DNA of 64,000 bases from an uncultured bacterium. GTDB lineage: Bacteria > Patescibacteriota > Gracilibacteria > Absconditabacterales > Absconditicoccaceae. Position numbers and translations under genes: made by a program. Position 1 is the stretch's first letter; each line of letters begins with the position of its first letter. The notes under the pieces were generated by a model. That model saw only the letters and a list, made by a program, of their open reading frames with translations. It did no database searches and was not told where the DNA came from. The stretch is taken from positions 95,265-159,264 of the forward strand of contig CAMJSB010000003.1 in the NCBI GenBank assembly GCA_946408385.1, in the 5' to 3' direction. This document shows positions 32,750-44,438 of this stretch, in pieces.

Positions 32750-35044
32750 ATGTGAAATCCGGAATCACCATCTATAGAGGAATATAAAAAAATAAATAAT
32801 CTGAATAAGGGAGAAAAGATTTTAAAATCTTTGGAAATTAACAAAAATTCTTCTAGATATGATATTACTAGAATCTGAAAGGGATTGGATAAAATTTCAA
32901 TTTCAGATGATGACATTTCAAAGATATCTGATTTTTTAGAAACTTTAAAAAATGATGACGATAAAATAAAATTTTTATCTGATTTAAGACAAATTTCTCG
33001 TCTAGATGGAAACAATCAAGTTGATTTCGCTATATATTGTTATAAAAATGGGAAAAAAATATCTGATCTTATATTAGATACTACTGAACTTGAAAGTGAT
33101 AAATTTACAATAGAAACTATATACAAATATATTGATGAATGAAAAGAGTTATCTGCTATTGATTTATGAGAAAATGGTATTAAATCTCTGGATGAAATAC
33201 TGAATGACTTTCTAAGAGAAAAATGAGAACAAGAAAAAAAAGCATTACTTAATAATATCTTTCAAAGATATACAGAAAATATTAAAAATTTGATAGATAA
33301 ATCCCTAAATAAGGGATTAACTCCAAATGAATTAGTAAAGCAGCTAAATAACGAAGAGAACAAAGATTTATTAACAACCTACTCTCAATATAAAAATTTA
33401 TGGATAAAATATTGAAGTGTTTTTAGAGCCTCAAAAAAATGAAATAGATTTGGAAATCTTACCATAGAAGAAAGTTTCAAAATTCAACTTAAGGTTCTCA
33501 ATTATCAAATTGATGACGTAAATGAGGAAGTCTTAAAAGAAGAGGAAGAACTAATAGAGGAGAGACAAAAAAGTAATATAAAAGTATTTGAGAGATCTAG
33601 AAAAAAACGAGATTTAGAAAGGAATAAACCTAAACCATCAGAGTGAATAGAAACTTGATTATGATGACCAGCATGACGAAAAATTGCGAGTAATATGGGT
33701 ATGTGACAACAATTAATAGATAAATATAAATCGGATAGCTACGAAGTTGATATAAACGATCCTCGTGTATTCGATTATGCTCGATGAAAATTCTGTAAAG
33801 ATAATATTGGGTTTTGATTATGAAATCTATCTCCTAAACTTGTTAAAGATTTGTACGAAGAGACAAATAATTTTACAAATTTTAATAGAAACTGACAAGC
33901 CTTAAAAACATTAAAAGAGCGCATCCCCTGATTCGAAAAAAGTAGATTATCAATAAAGTTCTTTGATTTTTATAATTATTTAAACGATGCTCAAGAAAAA
34001 GTTTCATCTTTCATTTCTCATATGAACGAAAAAAGGGATACTACAATCAATAATATTGCTATAGGTTCTGTGCTAGATGGTTTTAGAAAAATTTTTTCTG
34101 ATTTGTGAAAAAATAATAATGGGGAAATATCTAATCTTCAACTCGATAATGGAAAACCTATAGAATTGCAAAATAATAGTGCTTGACTAATCATAAATTG
34201 AACTTTTAAGTGAAATCATGTAAAAATAAAATATAATCTAATTACTTGAGAAGTATATATGAATACATGTATAGCTGGCACAATTCCATGAAGAATGCTA
34301 ATATTCTGAAACACCAGTCCAAATCTATATATATGAAAAATTTCTGATTTTTCATCTATCTTGGAAAATTATGAGGACAATTTCAATTCATCCAAAAGTT
34401 GAAAACTTGAAGATATAAATGCAGAACGTGAAGCTGTAAAAGCAAAAATGGAAGAATCTTTTAACAAATGAATCGTAAGTATTAAAAATGTTATAAATGA
34501 TTCTCTGACAACTAATCAGATAAAAAATGATGCAGCTACTAAGCTTTTAAAGACTTTAGGAATTGTTGATAACAACACCACATGAACAATCCAATTTGAA
34601 CCATGATCTGATGCATATAACGTGATGCAAATAATAAACAATTCGGATCTAAAAAATATTAATGCTTTCTCAAATTACATGCCATCAATAACAAAATATA
34701 CATGAAAAATATGGGGTAATAATGTACAAGATCCTACTATGGATGAATATAAGGCAATATTGTCATTAAAAAACAAAAATTTAGACAATAGCAAAGAATG
34801 CAACGATATAAAATACTTTTTAAATATTATTACAGGCGCTGATGCTCAGGATAAGTATGAAAATAATGGATGACCAAAATGACAAATAGATAAGAATTAT
34901 AAAAATTGATTTGCCTCGTTCATCTGTGAAAAATTTACAAATCCAAGTGAACCACCAAATCGAAAATTGGAACAAAGTAAAATTGAAGAATTTTTAAAAT
35001 CATTAGAAAAATGCAATGATATTCGGTTAGGCTTAGAGTTATAA
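32750..35044 (+). CDS. Large hypothetical protein, 764 aa
   Basis: The start is ATG 32750 followed at once by UGA (Gly), MGNPESPSIEEYKKINNLNK; the stop is TAA 35042-35044. UGA glycines are abundant in the second half, where the standard code would leave no frame above 60 codons. No signal peptide or membrane helix is seen. The N-terminal 270 residues are helical and acidic-basic mixed, with a coiled-coil-like EEVLKEEEELIEERQKSNIK. The middle holds a glycine-rich turn (GIETGLGGPAGRKIASNMGM), and residues 460-545 look like beta strands (NHVKIKYNLITGEVYMNTC, GTIPGRMLIFGNTSPNLYIG). Its style is like the 601- and 717-aa proteins at 21-25 kb, but it lacks the peptidoglycan-binding motif. Family not recognised. 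Confidence 0.75.
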
Positions 35045-35083
35045 TAAAAACAAATATAAATATTTACTTCTTATAATAATATT

Positions 35084-36658
35084 ATGAAACAGACAACGGA
35101 TCAGTGATTCAAACAAATCTTTAGTGCTAAAATTGTATCTTTTGATATTCAGAATTGAAATGGTCATATTGTAATGCTCAACACAGAGCAAGCCTCTCAA
35201 TATTGAATCAAAGATAATGATAAAATTTCTTTGATTAGAAAAAATGAGGAATTTGTAGTGGATGTATCTCTTACTGATAGCTATGTTCAGGCAAATGAAA
35301 TCGGAGTTACAAAAGATTTTATGGATGAATATCCTGTTATGGAATGAGATACCGTGATTGTTAGTTTTGTAAAGAACAATCCTCTTTCTATGCAAGCAAT
35401 CAGAAAAAAAATGCTCTGAAAAAAGATTACCGATGAAGAAATTGATGCAATTATTGAGGATATTAAAGATAATAAGATTCATGATTTAGTTTTAGCTTAT
35501 TACGTAGCAACCAGCTTTTTCTATAAATCTGATGAACATGAATTAGCATACACAACCAAGGCAACAGCTTATACGTGAGATATGTACCGTTTCCCTGGAA
35601 TAGTGGCCTGAAAATATTGCATCTGATGAGTAGCTGGAAATGAGACAACAATGATTGTGATTCCAATTTTAGCTTCTCTATGAATTACAGTTCCAAAAAC
35701 ATTTTCAAAAGCCATTACCTCTCCTGCCGCAACTGGAGAATGCGTAAATGTTTTGATGGACATAGAATTTGATAAACAAGAAGTAATCAGACTTACTGAT
35801 AAAGTTTGAGCTTGTTTAGTTTGGAACGAAAAGCTAAATTTAGCACCAGTAAATGATAAAATTATTAAAGTTTCAGCTCCCCTGTGAATGGAACCTTATG
35901 CTAGAATGATTTCATCAATTATGGCAAAAAACTATGCAATGGGAATTAATCATTGTTTAATTGATATTCCTATGTGACCTACCGCAAAAGTAGCGACGAC
36001 TAAAGATGCAAAAAGGGTAGCAAAACGTTTTAGAGAAATTGGGGAATATCTGTGAATTAAGATGGATGTGGAGATCACTGATGGTAGTCAACCTGTAGGT
36101 AAATGAATATGAGCCTGCCTTCAAGCTAGAGAGGCCATCAGAATTTTACAACAATACAAAACTAGATCTGAAGATTTGGAAAAAAAGGCAGTTTTTCTAG
36201 CTTGTAAAATATTAATTCTTTGTGGAATGGCAAGCAATATGAAAAGTGCTGAGAAGTTAGTAAAATCTCAATTAGAAAATTGAGAAGCATGGAAAAAAAT
36301 GCAAGAAATTATAAAAGCTCAAAACTGAGAACCTAATATCAAATCTGAAGATATTCAGCTTGGCAAATTTTCTCATGATATAGTCGCTGAAAAAGATTGT
36401 GTAATTAGTAACGTCGATATGAGACATCTAAATACTATGGTAAGATGACTATGAGCACCAAAAGAATATCAAGCATGAATTTATTTACACAAAAAGCTAT
36501 GAGATAAAGTAAAAAAATGAGAAGTGATTTATACAATGTACTCCCCTTCAGCAAATAAATTGAATCTAGTAAAGGATGTTCAGCAACAAAAAGACTTCTA
36601 CACTTATTCTACAAAAATTAAAGATAAGATCAAAAATGTTATAAAAAAGCTGACTTAA
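35084..36658 (+). CDS. deoA: AMP phosphorylase (archaeal/CPR DeoA type)
   Basis: 524 residues, close to the roughly 500 of archaeal AMP phosphorylases rather than the 440 of bacterial thymidine phosphorylases. An N-terminal about 85-residue domain (FSAKIVSFDIQNGNGHIVML) precedes the phosphorylase core: KKITDEEIDAIIEDI, AYTTKATAYTGDM, then a GVAGNETTMIVIPILASL segment, KTFSKAITSPAATGECVNVL and MEPYARMISSIMAKNYAMG. It phosphorylyses AMP to adenine and ribose-1,5-bisphosphate, the first step of the AMP pathway to RuBisCO. The second enzyme, R15P isomerase, is at 49803. RuBisCO itself is not in the window. The gene starts 39 bases after the 764-aa gene and ends in its own terminator. Confidence 0.93.
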
Positions 36659-36675
36659 TTGTATGTCAGCTTTTT
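36643..36675 (+). terminator. Terminator of deoA, overlapping its stop codon
   Basis: AAAAAAGCTGAC, TTAATTGTAT, GTCAGCTTTTT: a perfect stem; the stop TAA sits in the loop. Confidence 0.85.
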
Positions 36676-36684
36676 ATTTAAGAA

Positions 36685-37884
36685 TTAACCAACAAAAGGA
36701 ATATTTACTCACCAAAATACTATCAAATCTTTGATAATAATGACGACTCATAATAGCAATATTAGATAGAAGAAGAACATATTCACATATCATTCATATT
36801 TGAAATATTTTTCTGGTTTTACCTTGAATATTAACTGTAAAATCATTCATACTGCCCTACCTCAATCTAATGCAGGAATTGGTAATACGTTAAATATTGC
36901 TAGAGCTAATGAAATTATAGCAGCAAATGCAAAATATGCACCCCATCATCACATTTCATAGAACATTCATCAGATTTTTACAGCTCATACTGGTCATGAG
37001 AGACTATTTAATGCATCTTTCATCTCTCATTTATTGAATGAGAATAAACCTTTTCAAAGGATTCATAGAGCATCCATTGTTAAATTCCGTTCAGCTCAGA
37101 TTTCATGAAAAGCTGCTATCATGGCTCATCATAGTCAAAATTTAATATCACTTAACTCTAGATTTCCATTTTCTGAGATAACTATACCAAATGTACAAGT
37201 TCATTCACACTCAAATTCTTCTGTTTCCAGCTCAGCATCTCATCTCTGAATAGTAAAACTATGGGGAGCATCTGCTCACGACTGCATTAATGTCAAAAAA
37301 CTGCTGTATTCTACATCTTCTCCATCAAATTTTAATATTATGTCATTAGCTTTCAAATCAATTTTTTCTCATAGTCATCATTCATACACCTCTTGAATTA
37401 AAACTCAACTTTCTACCTGTCATGTAAGGAATCATTTTTCTCTGAGAAAAGATGGTCCTGCCATCAAATAGCTAGTAGATCATTTTTCTTCTGCTACTTG
37501 TGAAACTGAAAGAGGTTGTACCCCATGCCAGAATATACAAGTGAATATAATCCATGCTGTCAAAAAATTCATTGCAACTCATGCGAAAATCACAGTCAGC
37601 CTTTTCCAAAGTGGAGCTGTAAAAAGTGTATTTGGATTCTCATAAGATTTTTTATCCGTTGGATCATCTCATTCAATCTGACAGAATCATCCAAGTGGAA
37701 TCCAGTTTAATGTATATTGCGTTCATTTTTTATCTTTCCACAAATTGCAAGCTTTAGGAGGAAGTCAAATTCAAAATTCTGGCACTTTCATTCAGCATTT
37801 TCTAGCTGCTATAAAATGACCAAATTCATGTAGAACTACTAAAACCATAAATACTACAATTCATAATATAACTAATCGTCGCAT
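36685..37884 (-). CDS. rseP: Site-2 protease, RseP/M50 family
   Basis: 399 residues, ATG 37884 to TAA 36685-36687. The first membrane helix holds the zinc motif VVLHEFGHFIAARK near residue 19. A PDZ-like middle part follows (GGLGEKIDLKANDIILKFDG), and the C-terminal helices carry NVLPIPALDGGRAVGM, whose LDG supplies the third zinc ligand. RseP-type proteases cut membrane-bound regulators and signal-peptide remnants within the membrane. Several segments run HGVQPL, KRLTVIFAGVAMNFLTAWII as expected. It lies 24 bases behind recX, so the two probably form one transcript. Confidence 0.94.
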
Positions 37885-37908
37885 AATTATTTAAATTTAA
37901 GATATAAA

Positions 37909-38358
37909 TTAATTATTTTCTACTCACTCTTTAATAACTGCTTTAATATCAGCTAATTGATATCATCTTCTCATTAGTTTCTGAATAATATCAAATCCGT
38001 CCACTCATTTTTTCTTGTATATTTCTATTTCTTTCTTTATTGCTTTACGCATTCACTGAGTCAGTTCTTCTTGGTTTTCTGAGATTTTTTTAGAAAGCAA
38101 TCCTTTATCAATTCCACGAGCAATCAATTTCTGCTTAATTATAAATAATGGACGTCATTTCTTCTCTACTTCTGAATAGAGGAAACTTTCTGTAAATTTT
38201 TCATCGTTAATAAAATCATTCTTTTTCAAAACCTCTAAACAATGATGAATATCTTCAGAATTATATCATTTTTTGTAAAGGATAATACGTATTTCCTGCT
38301 CAGTTTTTGGATAACGAGAAAGATATCATATTGCATAATCGATAGCTGATTGAGCCAT
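37909..38358 (-). CDS. recX: Regulatory protein RecX
   Basis: 149 residues, ATG 38358 to TAA 37909-37911. It shows the three-helix repeats of RecX: AIDYAIGYLSRYPKTEQEIR, LEVLKKNDFINDEKFTESFL, KKGRPLFIIKQKLIARGIDK and a C-terminal DIIQKLMRRGYQLADIKAVI. RecX binds RecA filaments and limits strand exchange. Seven of its nine glycines are UGA (the others GGA), a good example of heavy UGA use in a low-expression gene. recA is not in the window. Confidence 0.9.
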
Positions 38359-38450
38359 TTATTGAATATATTTGGAAAAATAAATTCTAGGAATAGATAT
38401 ATAAAAACTTCTATCAAAAGCAAGAATAAAAAATTTTTCTCTATCAAAAT

Positions 38451-38479
38451 TTGACAAAATTCACAAAAATCAGTATAAT
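38451..38479 (+). promoter_or_regulatory. Promoter of the 77-aa gene
   Basis: TTGACA 38451-38456, 17 bases, TATAAT 38474-38479: full consensus, 26 bases ahead of the ATG. Confidence 0.8.
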
Positions 38480-38505
38480 TAAGCGTTTATTAATAATTAT
38501 CAACT

Positions 38506-38739
38506 ATGGATAAACAAAAAGTGATTAAAATTTTAGAAGATCTAAAACCTTATCGAGAATTGGCTGAATGAATGATTGCTCTAATTGAAGCTGGTTTTAT
38601 GGACAAGGACACCTATCAGAATATGCTTTTTATGATTGCAGCAGCAATTAAAAAAATGCCAGAATGAGAAGATAAGGAGAAAATTAAAAAAGAATTTGAA
38701 GAAATCAAACAAGATAACAATGAAAAAAAATCAGATTAG
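38506..38739 (+). CDS. Small helical protein, 77 aa (paralogue of 21054)
   Basis: ATG 38506 to TAG 38737-38739, with two UGA glycines. MDKQKVIKILEDLKPYRELA matches the start of the 96-aa protein at 21054 (IKILExLxPxRxLA), and both end in lysine- and glutamate-rich helices. The spacing from a full-consensus promoter is similar in both. It stands just before pilB but has its own promoter, so a link to pili is only positional. Function unknown. Confidence 0.7.
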
Positions 38740-38788
38740 ATTTACATTTTACATAAATTTTGTAAAAAATATTTTTCTCGACTAAAAT

Positions 38789-38817
38789 TTGCATTTTAAT
38801 GTGTTTCTGGATATAAT
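38789..38817 (+). promoter_or_regulatory. Promoter of pilB
   Basis: TTGCAT 38789-38794, 17 bases, TATAAT 38812-38817; the ATG is 47 bases downstream. Confidence 0.7.
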
Positions 38818-38863
38818 TAGACTGTGTTAGGTCTGATTTTTATTATGAGATTATCTGCATAAT

Positions 38864-40453
38864 ATGGCGAATCAATTGATAAATACAATATTAGAAGTGG
38901 AAGACGTGCAGGCTTTGCAAGTAGATTTTTCTCAATTAAAAAAGATTCCTCGTGAAAATGCTTTATATATGCAAGTAATTATCTATTATAAAGATGATGA
39001 AAATAATGTTTATATCCTTACCACCAACAATCATCCAGAGGAAGTAAAAAAAATAATCAAACAGCTTGACGATAAAGGATTGAAAAATAAAGTATTTTAT
39101 ACCTCTGCAGAATGATTTGCAGAATGAATTAAGCGATATGATCAGCTAGAGGCGAGAGAACAAAAGGCACAAGAAGAAAAAGAAATAAGAGAAAAAGCTG
39201 AATGAGATTCTGCGATTACGCTGATGAAACAGTTTTTTGAAAAAAAAGATTCTCTCGATCCTGGAGAATTTATACTTGAAATGGTCAGACTTTGATTTCA
39301 GTCTGGTGCATCAGATATGCATTTTCAGCCTGAATGAAAAAATATCACTCTTCGTTTACGTTTGGACTGAATTTTACAGGATGTTGTAAATTTTGATGCA
39401 CAAGATTTTTGGAAATATTTACAAAAATTGAAGTTCATATCCTGAGTAAAAATGAATATAGATTATATACCTCAAGATGGAAGATTTTCATTTGAAGCAA
39501 CAAATCATAAATGAGAGAAAAAGAAAGTAGATGCTAGGGTTAACTTTATGCCATGAATGGTTGCAGAGTCGACTGTAATCAGATTTTTGGATTCTCAGAA
39601 ATGAATTTCCACTTTTGAAGAAATTTGATTCACCGATAAAAACTATGATGTTTTAAAAAAACATATATCGAAAACTACATGAATGATAGTGGTTACTTGA
39701 CCTACTGGTTCATGAAAAACTACAACATTATATTCTATTCTAAATTATTTAAACACATGAACAAATAAAATCATTACTTTGGAAGATCCAATTGAATATG
39801 AAATGCCATGAATCCAACAATCTCAGATAAATTATGCTAAAAACTATGACTACGAAACAGGTTTAAAGGCAATTCTTCGTCACGATCCTGATATTATATT
39901 AGTTTGAGAAACCAGATCTAAAGAAACTGCAGATATTGCTGTAAATGCTGCTTTAACGTGACATTTAGTCTTTACAACATTGCATACAAATTCTGCAATA
40001 GCATCCATTCCTCGTCTACTTTCAATGTGAGTAGAACCTTATTTATTAGCTCCCGCTATTCAGTTAGTATTGTGACAACGTTTAGTTCGTAAGATTTGCC
40101 CGCACTGTAGTACTAAAAGACCTGCTAATTATGCTGAACAGACTGAAATTGAGCAAGCTTTAAAAAGACTTAATGATGCTGGAATTACTAATTTGCCTGC
40201 TTTTGATGGTAGTGTGGTTGAAGCCCATGGATGTACACAGTGTAATGAAACGTGATATAAATGAAGATTAGCAATTTTAGAAGCTCTAGAAATCACGGAG
40301 GATATGAGAAATCTTATCATTGATAGAAATAATGAAGCTTCGATTTTGACCAAAGCTCGTGAAAACTGATTTATAACATTAACTGAAGACTGAATTATAA
40401 AAGTTTTGAAGTGAGAAACTACTCTGGATGAAATTCATAGAGTAGTAGAATAA
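38864..40453 (+). CDS. pilB: Type IV pilus assembly ATPase PilB/GspE
   Basis: 529 residues, ATG 38864 to TAA 40451-40453. A short N-terminal domain leads into the ATPase: GASDMHFQPEGKNITLRLRL, Walker A VVTGPTGSGKTTTLYS near residue 280, Asp box LEDPIEYEMPGIQQSQIN, Walker B AILRHDPDIILVGETRS, His box TGHLVFTTLHTNSA, and the zinc-binding CPHC ... CTQC pair. Glycines in several of these motifs are UGA. PilB drives assembly of type IV pili; a pilin-like gene is at 46810. Its N-terminal domain is shorter than that of classical PilB. Confidence 0.94.
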
Positions 40454-40467
40454 TATTTTTGCATTTA

Positions 40468-40501
40468 TAAAAAAACAAGGTTTAAAATATCTTGTTTTTT
40501 T
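40468..40501 (+). terminator. Terminator of pilB
   Basis: AAAAAACAAG, an 11-base loop, CTTGTTTTTTT. Confidence 0.7.
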
Positions 40502-40527
40502 GTTATAATTAATTAGTTAATATACCT

Positions 40528-41286
40528 ATGAAAAAACAGAGTTATATAATATATTTCGACGAAGCTGGAAGATGACCATTAGCAGGTCCTCTTTTTATAT
40601 GACTGGTCTGACCTATCGCAAAACTCTCAAAAAAAGAACTACTCCCCTTCTGTGATAGCAAACAAATTTCTGAATCTAAGAGAGAGGAACTTTTTGGGTA
40701 TATTGAAAATTTAAAATCTGAATGAAAAATCATTTCAACTCCCGCATGGATGACAGCATCTGAAATCGATAAATATGGAATGAGTAATTCTTTACATCTT
40801 GCAATACTTAGATGAATGATTCAGATTTTTAGACAATTATTTCCTGAAATTAATATAAAAAATGAGTTACCAGATTCCTTATCTACAAAAATAAAACCAA
40901 ATCTGAAGTATGCTGATGTTTTGAATTATTTTTCTGAACTAAATAATAAATGAGTGAATATTAATTTAGTGATGGATGGAAATCGTGATTTTTGACTGAA
41001 GAAAATGTTTCCTTTCTGGGAGATTGAAACTATAGTTTCTTGAGATGCAAAAATTAAAGAAATCTGAATGGCTTCAATAATTGCCAAAGTTTCTCGTGAC
41101 CGTATAATGGAATCATTACCAAAAAAGTATTCAAAATATCATTTTGCAAAACATAAATGATATGGAACCAAAGAGCATAAAGAATTACTTAAAAAATACG
41201 GACCTAGCGATATTCACCGTAAATTATTTTTAAAATGGATATTCCCTGACCATAAAATTTCAAAAAAATTGCCTGAAAATTTTTAG
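40528..41286 (+). CDS. rnhB: Ribonuclease HII
   Basis: 252 residues, ATG 40528 to TAG 41284-41286. The start IIYFDEAGRGPLAGPLFIG has the catalytic D-E pair and the GRG motif. SKQISESKREELF, MDGNRDFGL, GDAKIKEIGMASIIAKVSRD with a further catalytic Asp, and KYHFAKHKGYGTKEH follow as in RNase HII. It removes ribonucleotides and RNA primers from DNA. A low-conservation stretch of about 30 residues near 110-140 makes it longer than the usual 200-220. The gap to the convergent membrane gene is 4 bases. Confidence 0.94.
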
Positions 41287-41290
41287 GTAT

Positions 41291-42148
41291 CTATGCTAAA
41301 AGAGAAACATTCAGTCATTCTTTGGACTTTTCAATGAATTCATTCAATTTTTTAGCTAATGATTTTGGTTTAGGTACAAAAAATAATTCGATTGCCTTTG
41401 AACTATCTGATAAGTTCCCTTCAGGATGAATCGATACCTTTCAGTAATTAAATAATGATCATAAAAATCAGCTTTTCGATTCTTTAACTATTTTAACCGT
41501 TGATGTTGCGATATTCATACTCTCAGTCTTAAAAAAGCCATGCTGACGAAACAACATGAACTGATCCACTGTGAAAATATTAAAATCCATTTCATAATCT
41601 ATAATTCTATCTAGTACCTTATATAATAGGAATAGAAATCAAATGTTTACTATAATTCATACAATGTTAAAAAATAAATTAGATGTAACACCATCTTCAG
41701 CAAAAAACGATGCAATTGAATTTAATATCATTAGTATGGCCTGTAATCATGCAGATATGAATGTATGTTTCAAAAATATTTCATATTTTCCATCTTTAAA
41801 ATCGCTTTCAGCCATTTCATCTATGTATCAAGTTTTGTTATTTATCTGTAATTGAATATCATGTGTAATCATCATTAAGCTATGGATACACCATGAGAAA
41901 GTTACTAATGAATATAAAATTGTCATAACCCAAAAAATTCGCATATACTCTTGATTATAAAATTGACTATATGCAAACCAAATTAAAAGTCAGAATGCAA
42001 CAAAAGCAAACAGCATCCATATCATTGGACGAATTAAGAAAATTCGGTGTTTCTTTAATAAAATTGCATTTCATTTACCACTACTTTGGATAGCGTCATA
42101 CAATTCATGTTCATCAAGTTTTGTATTAAAGCTTCATAAGATTTTCAT
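41291..42148 (-). CDS. Membrane protein with four TM segments, 285 aa
   Basis: ATG 42148 to TAG 41291-41293. Hydrophobic helices at about residues 42-62 (PMIWMLFAFVAFGLLIWFAY), 70-93, 130-150 and 160-180. The C-terminal 100 residues are soluble, with a strand-rich start (FTVDQFMLFRQHGFFKTESM) and an IATSTVKIV block that recalls PH-like (DUF304/bPH2) domains next to membrane anchors; this is a weak likeness. It is followed by the convergent rnhB. Function unknown. Confidence 0.65.
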
Positions 42149-42349
42149 TGATAGCATGAATTATGAAATATAAAATATATCCACAGATTAAGAATATAAA
42201 AATTTATACTAATGTCAAATGTTTTAGATATGTTTTATAGAAATATAAAATCAAAAATTTTCTATTTTTAATTCTTCATTTGTTTGCTTTTTTTAGTGAA
42301 AAATTTATAAAAATATGTTGATGCTTTTAGATTATATAACAATGCGAAC

Positions 42350-44356
42350 ATGAATCTTGCAAAAAAAATTTGATTTTTTTCTCTATTCCTTGTCTTAATA
42401 TTTATGTGAAATTTTTCTGATGCAGAGAATCGAAATCTACCATGAGTAACTATAATTTCTCGTGCAGAATGGTGAGCTGATGAATCTATCAGATTTCGTA
42501 GTACTCCTAGGCCAACCTCTAGCTCTATAAAATGAGAAAAAACTGAAGAACAGATCAAGGCTGAAAATATTTCAAAAATTCGTAATACTTGGATGGCAAA
42601 AAATTTTCCTATGGAACGAAAATATGAATGATCTAATCTAATGTTTTGAAATCATTATCTAATTTATCCAGAATATTTTAACTATCATAAAAATAAAATT
42701 GTAATACATCATACCGCTGTGAATTATGATCCTAATCGAACCATTAATGATGTAAAAAAGGAAATTCAACATATTTACAAATATCACACGATAAATCGCG
42801 ATTTTGGGGATATATGATATAATTTTTTAATCGATCAGATGGGAAATATATATGAATGACGCGCTGGGTGACAATGAGCTGTATGAATGCATGCTTCAAG
42901 TAACAATGTTTCATCAATATGAATAGCATTAATGTGAAATTTTGAGAATGATACACCAACTTTAGAACAAATGAAATCTCTAGTGAATCTAACCACAGCT
43001 GTAGCTAAATATTATCATATAGATCCCCTTGGATATACTTACACTTTTTCAACAAACACTTCCAAAGATCCTTATGTAACTGCCTCCAAGAATCCGAATA
43101 TTATGTGACATAAGAATATAAAATCAACTGCGTGTCCATGAAAAAATTTAAATAAGTTCTTACCAAAAATTAGGAGAGAAGTCGTACGCAGGATGAAACT
43201 CTGAATTGTAGGCAATGCTGATTTACCATCAGATTTTTCAAGTGAACTAAAAAGTTCTGTCTCTCAAGTCAAAAAGGAAAAAAGCACGAATATTATTAAC
43301 ATCTCTAATATAACAAATTTTTCAAATCGTTTAGCACAACTAAAAACGAAAGACCCTAAAATTTTTCAAAAAGCCTGACAAATTGCAAAAAACAATTATA
43401 TATGAAATATAACTAAAGCTTCGAATCAAATGTCTAAAATAACAAAAAAATATGCAATAGATGATATTAAAAATTTAGTAAATCAAAATATTTCTGTGTT
43501 ACTATATGAACTTACTACAAAATATGATAGCTTTGAGATTGAATGTGACTGAATTTGTTTATTTAACATTGATGGGGTAAATTATAATCGGGCTAATGCT
43601 ACTTTAACATTTTTAACAAATAAAATCCAAGTGAATTCTGACTATAATTTATCAGCAAATCAAGTTTCGGTTAAATCTTCTATCAATGGATGAAGCGTTA
43701 AAATTTCAAACTATAATCGTAAATCATATGCATGAATTCCTCGAAATAGTTTCAAATGAAGTTTGAGCTTTGAAAAATGAGAATATCCATTATTAAATTG
43801 AGAAAAAATATCCGATTTTATAGTAATCAATACTCTACCATTCTCTGAATACATGAAATGAATAGTTGAGACAAATGATACCGAAACCTTGGAAAAGAAT
43901 AAAGTGATGGCTATGATTTCCAAAAATTATGCATTGTTTTATATGAACAAATGAAACATACATCCTAGTATTTCACCTGATGCGAACTATACTGCTATAG
44001 ATGACCCAGATTTTTTCCAGAAATATGTTTGAGCTTGATTAGAAAAAACTTTAACGAAGCGATATCAAGCACTAAATGACACAAAAAATCAGATTGTAAT
44101 GTATGATAATTATTTACCAATTTTACCGTATTTTAACTGTTCTCCTGGATTTACACTATCTGCAGATGAAAAACGATGATGGAATGATACGCCGTACTTA
44201 AAATCTGTATATGATTTTGATGTTTGTAGTGATTTTGCATGACATTGAGTGGGATTAGCATGAAAATGAGCTGAACGATTTGCACAGCAATGAATGACTT
44301 ATGATCAGATTTTGAAGTATTATTATGATTGAATTGAAATTGTGAATATAAATTAA
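42350..44356 (+). CDS. Secreted amidase (PGRP type) fused to SpoIID-like domain
   Basis: 668 residues, ATG 42350 to TAA 44354-44356. The signal peptide is MNLAKKIGFFSLFLVLIFMG. The amidase_2/PGRP domain has SRAEWGADESIRF, NKIVIHHTAVNYDP near residue 115, GYNFLIDQMGNIYEGRAGG, GMHASSNNVSSIGIALMGNF, and GHKNIKSTACPGKNL with zinc-ligand His and Cys. After a linker, the SpoIID/LytB part shows LPFSEYMKGIVETND and the C-terminal GHGVGLAGKGAERFAQQGMT. In Bacillus the amidase SpoIIP strips peptides and SpoIID then cuts the bare glycan; here both activities appear to sit in one chain. It is likely to remodel the cell's own wall, or that of a prey or host cell. Confidence 0.92.
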
Positions 44357-44372
44357 GGCGTAATTTTTTAAC

Positions 44373-44400
44373 TTGAAAACGAAAGGAACATTTGTATAAA
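44373..44400 (+). promoter_or_regulatory. Promoter of fusA
   Basis: TTGAAA 44373-44378, 16 bases, TATAAA 44395-44400; the ATG is 38 bases downstream. Confidence 0.6.
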
Positions 44401-44438
44401 TAGATGCGAGATTTTTATTATCTTTAAATTTTAAAACT

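Noticed and set aside
35039..35482. 147-codon minus-strand frame
   Set aside because: Antisense to the start of deoA, whose product matches AMP phosphorylase along its whole length.
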